Shown here: in pieces, positions 63,618-64,000 of the stretch | Layout of the letters: every line of letters starts with the position of its first letter | Position numbering within the stretch: position 1 is the stretch's first letter | From: Lewinellaceae bacterium | GTDB lineage: Bacteria; Bacteroidota; Bacteroidia; Chitinophagales; Saprospiraceae | DNA: 64,000 bases | Direction: 5' to 3' | NCBI GenBank assembly: GCA_020636435.1 | Contig: JACJXX010000002.1 | Coordinates: 2,976,001 to 3,040,000, forward strand | Notes under the pieces: generated by a model | The model's database searches: none | Told to the model about the DNA's origin: nothing | Seen by the model: only the letters and a program-made list of their open reading frames with translations | Position numbers and translations under genes: made by a program

Positions 63618-64000
63618 TTAAATTGACGAACCGCCCGCAGCCCGAACGCACCGGCAGGAAAACCCGCGCGATTGTTCAAAATCCTCGCGGCTCATTATTC
63701 TGGTGTCGCTATGAAAATAGTAGCACCACACCTCCTGTGTGCCCTTCTCCGTCCCGCTCCAGTAACCTCCCAATGACTCCATGTCGTAAAAACTGCCCCG
63801 GATGGTCCGCCTGCCGCCAAGCACCGCATCAAACCCACTCTCTCCTCCTTCGATCAAAGCCTCATAGGCTACTTTCCCATCGCCAAAACTATCCATCAGT
63901 GCTTTCCATTCCTCATCCGTCGGCAACCGCCAGCCCGATGGGCAAGCCCAATACGCCGCCTCCCAGGTATAGAGCCGGCCGTATCTTTCTCCGTATTCAG
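63618..64000 (-). CDS. FISUMP-like secreted protein, C-terminal part
   Basis: The frame is open from the window edge to the stop at 63618, about 127 residues. It has YGRLYTWEAAYWACPSGWRL followed by PTDEEWKAL and GGYWSGTEKG, and ends SRGFSCRCVRAA. This is the C-terminal half of a Fibrobacter-succinogenes-major-paralogous-domain (FISUMP) protein, a formylglycine-enzyme-like fold widespread in Bacteroidota surface proteins. The N-terminal part lies outside the window. The function is unknown. Confidence 0.8.
   Translation of the reverse strand, partial: EYGERYGRLYTWEAAYWACPSGWRLPTDEEWKALMDSFGDGKVAYEALIEGGESGFDAVLGGRRTIRGSFYDMESLGGYWSGTEKGTQEVWCYYFHSDTRIMSREDFEQSRGFSCRCVRAAGGSSI

Overview
The window looks like a chromosome segment from a marine or freshwater Bacteroidota, most likely of the Saprospiria type. 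This is inferred from a SusC/SusD pair, a one-protein hybrid two-component sensor (HTCS), many N-terminal lipoboxes, TAnnTTTG-type promoter boxes, a FISUMP-like protein and dense families of intergenic repeats. I ran no database search, so the taxonomic placement is inference. No rRNA, tRNA or CRISPR array was seen.

Layout. 1-6.2 kb: ordinary genes (3' end of an outer-membrane receptor, CtlX-type hydrolase, SUI1/YciH protein, PD40 propeller lipoprotein, GH1 glycosidase, sulfurtransferase, an unrecognised secreted protein). 6.2-11.7 kb, minus strand: a giant HTCS regulator followed by an MFS exporter. 12.0-49.2 kb, all plus strand: a long pectin and uronate locus. 49.2-54.3 kb: an AT-richer patch of accessory genes and gene fragments, part of it lying between two 68-bp direct repeats. 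54.3-57.4 kb: truncated and fused gene remnants. 57.4-64.0 kb: a secreted esterase, an intact-looking insertion sequence with terminal inverted repeats and an 8-bp target duplication, a tail-to-tail histidine kinase/response regulator pair, and the 3' end of a FISUMP-like gene.

How the pectin locus works (family knowledge plus inference). SusC/SusD and a DUF4957/DUF5123-like beta-helix lipoprotein would bind and import oligosaccharides. Pectin methylesterases (one fused to an acetylesterase-like domain), a rhamnogalacturonan acetylesterase, a PL1 lyase, a GH28 hydrolase and a PL10-GH28 fusion would strip and cut the galacturonan. GH95 would remove fucose or galactose side residues. A TRAP transporter (DctP-DctQ-DctM) would carry the acid sugars across the inner membrane. 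Saturated galacturonate then goes through UxaC, UxaB and UxaA to 2-keto-3-deoxygluconate (KDG). Unsaturated products go through a KduI/IolB-like isomerase and KduD to the same KDG. KdgK and KdgA then give pyruvate and glyceraldehyde-3-phosphate. A phosphofructokinase with pyrophosphate-type active-site residues and a PQQ/cytochrome c dehydrogenase sit in the same run of genes. No GH105/GH88 unsaturated uronyl hydrolase is visible in the window.

The most unusual items are the lyase-hydrolase fusion, the double-esterase fusion, one reading frame (55793-57403) that joins three unrelated gene pieces across a single in-frame TAG, the repeat-bounded AT-rich patch, and the insertion sequence whose transposase is split at an A9 slippage site.
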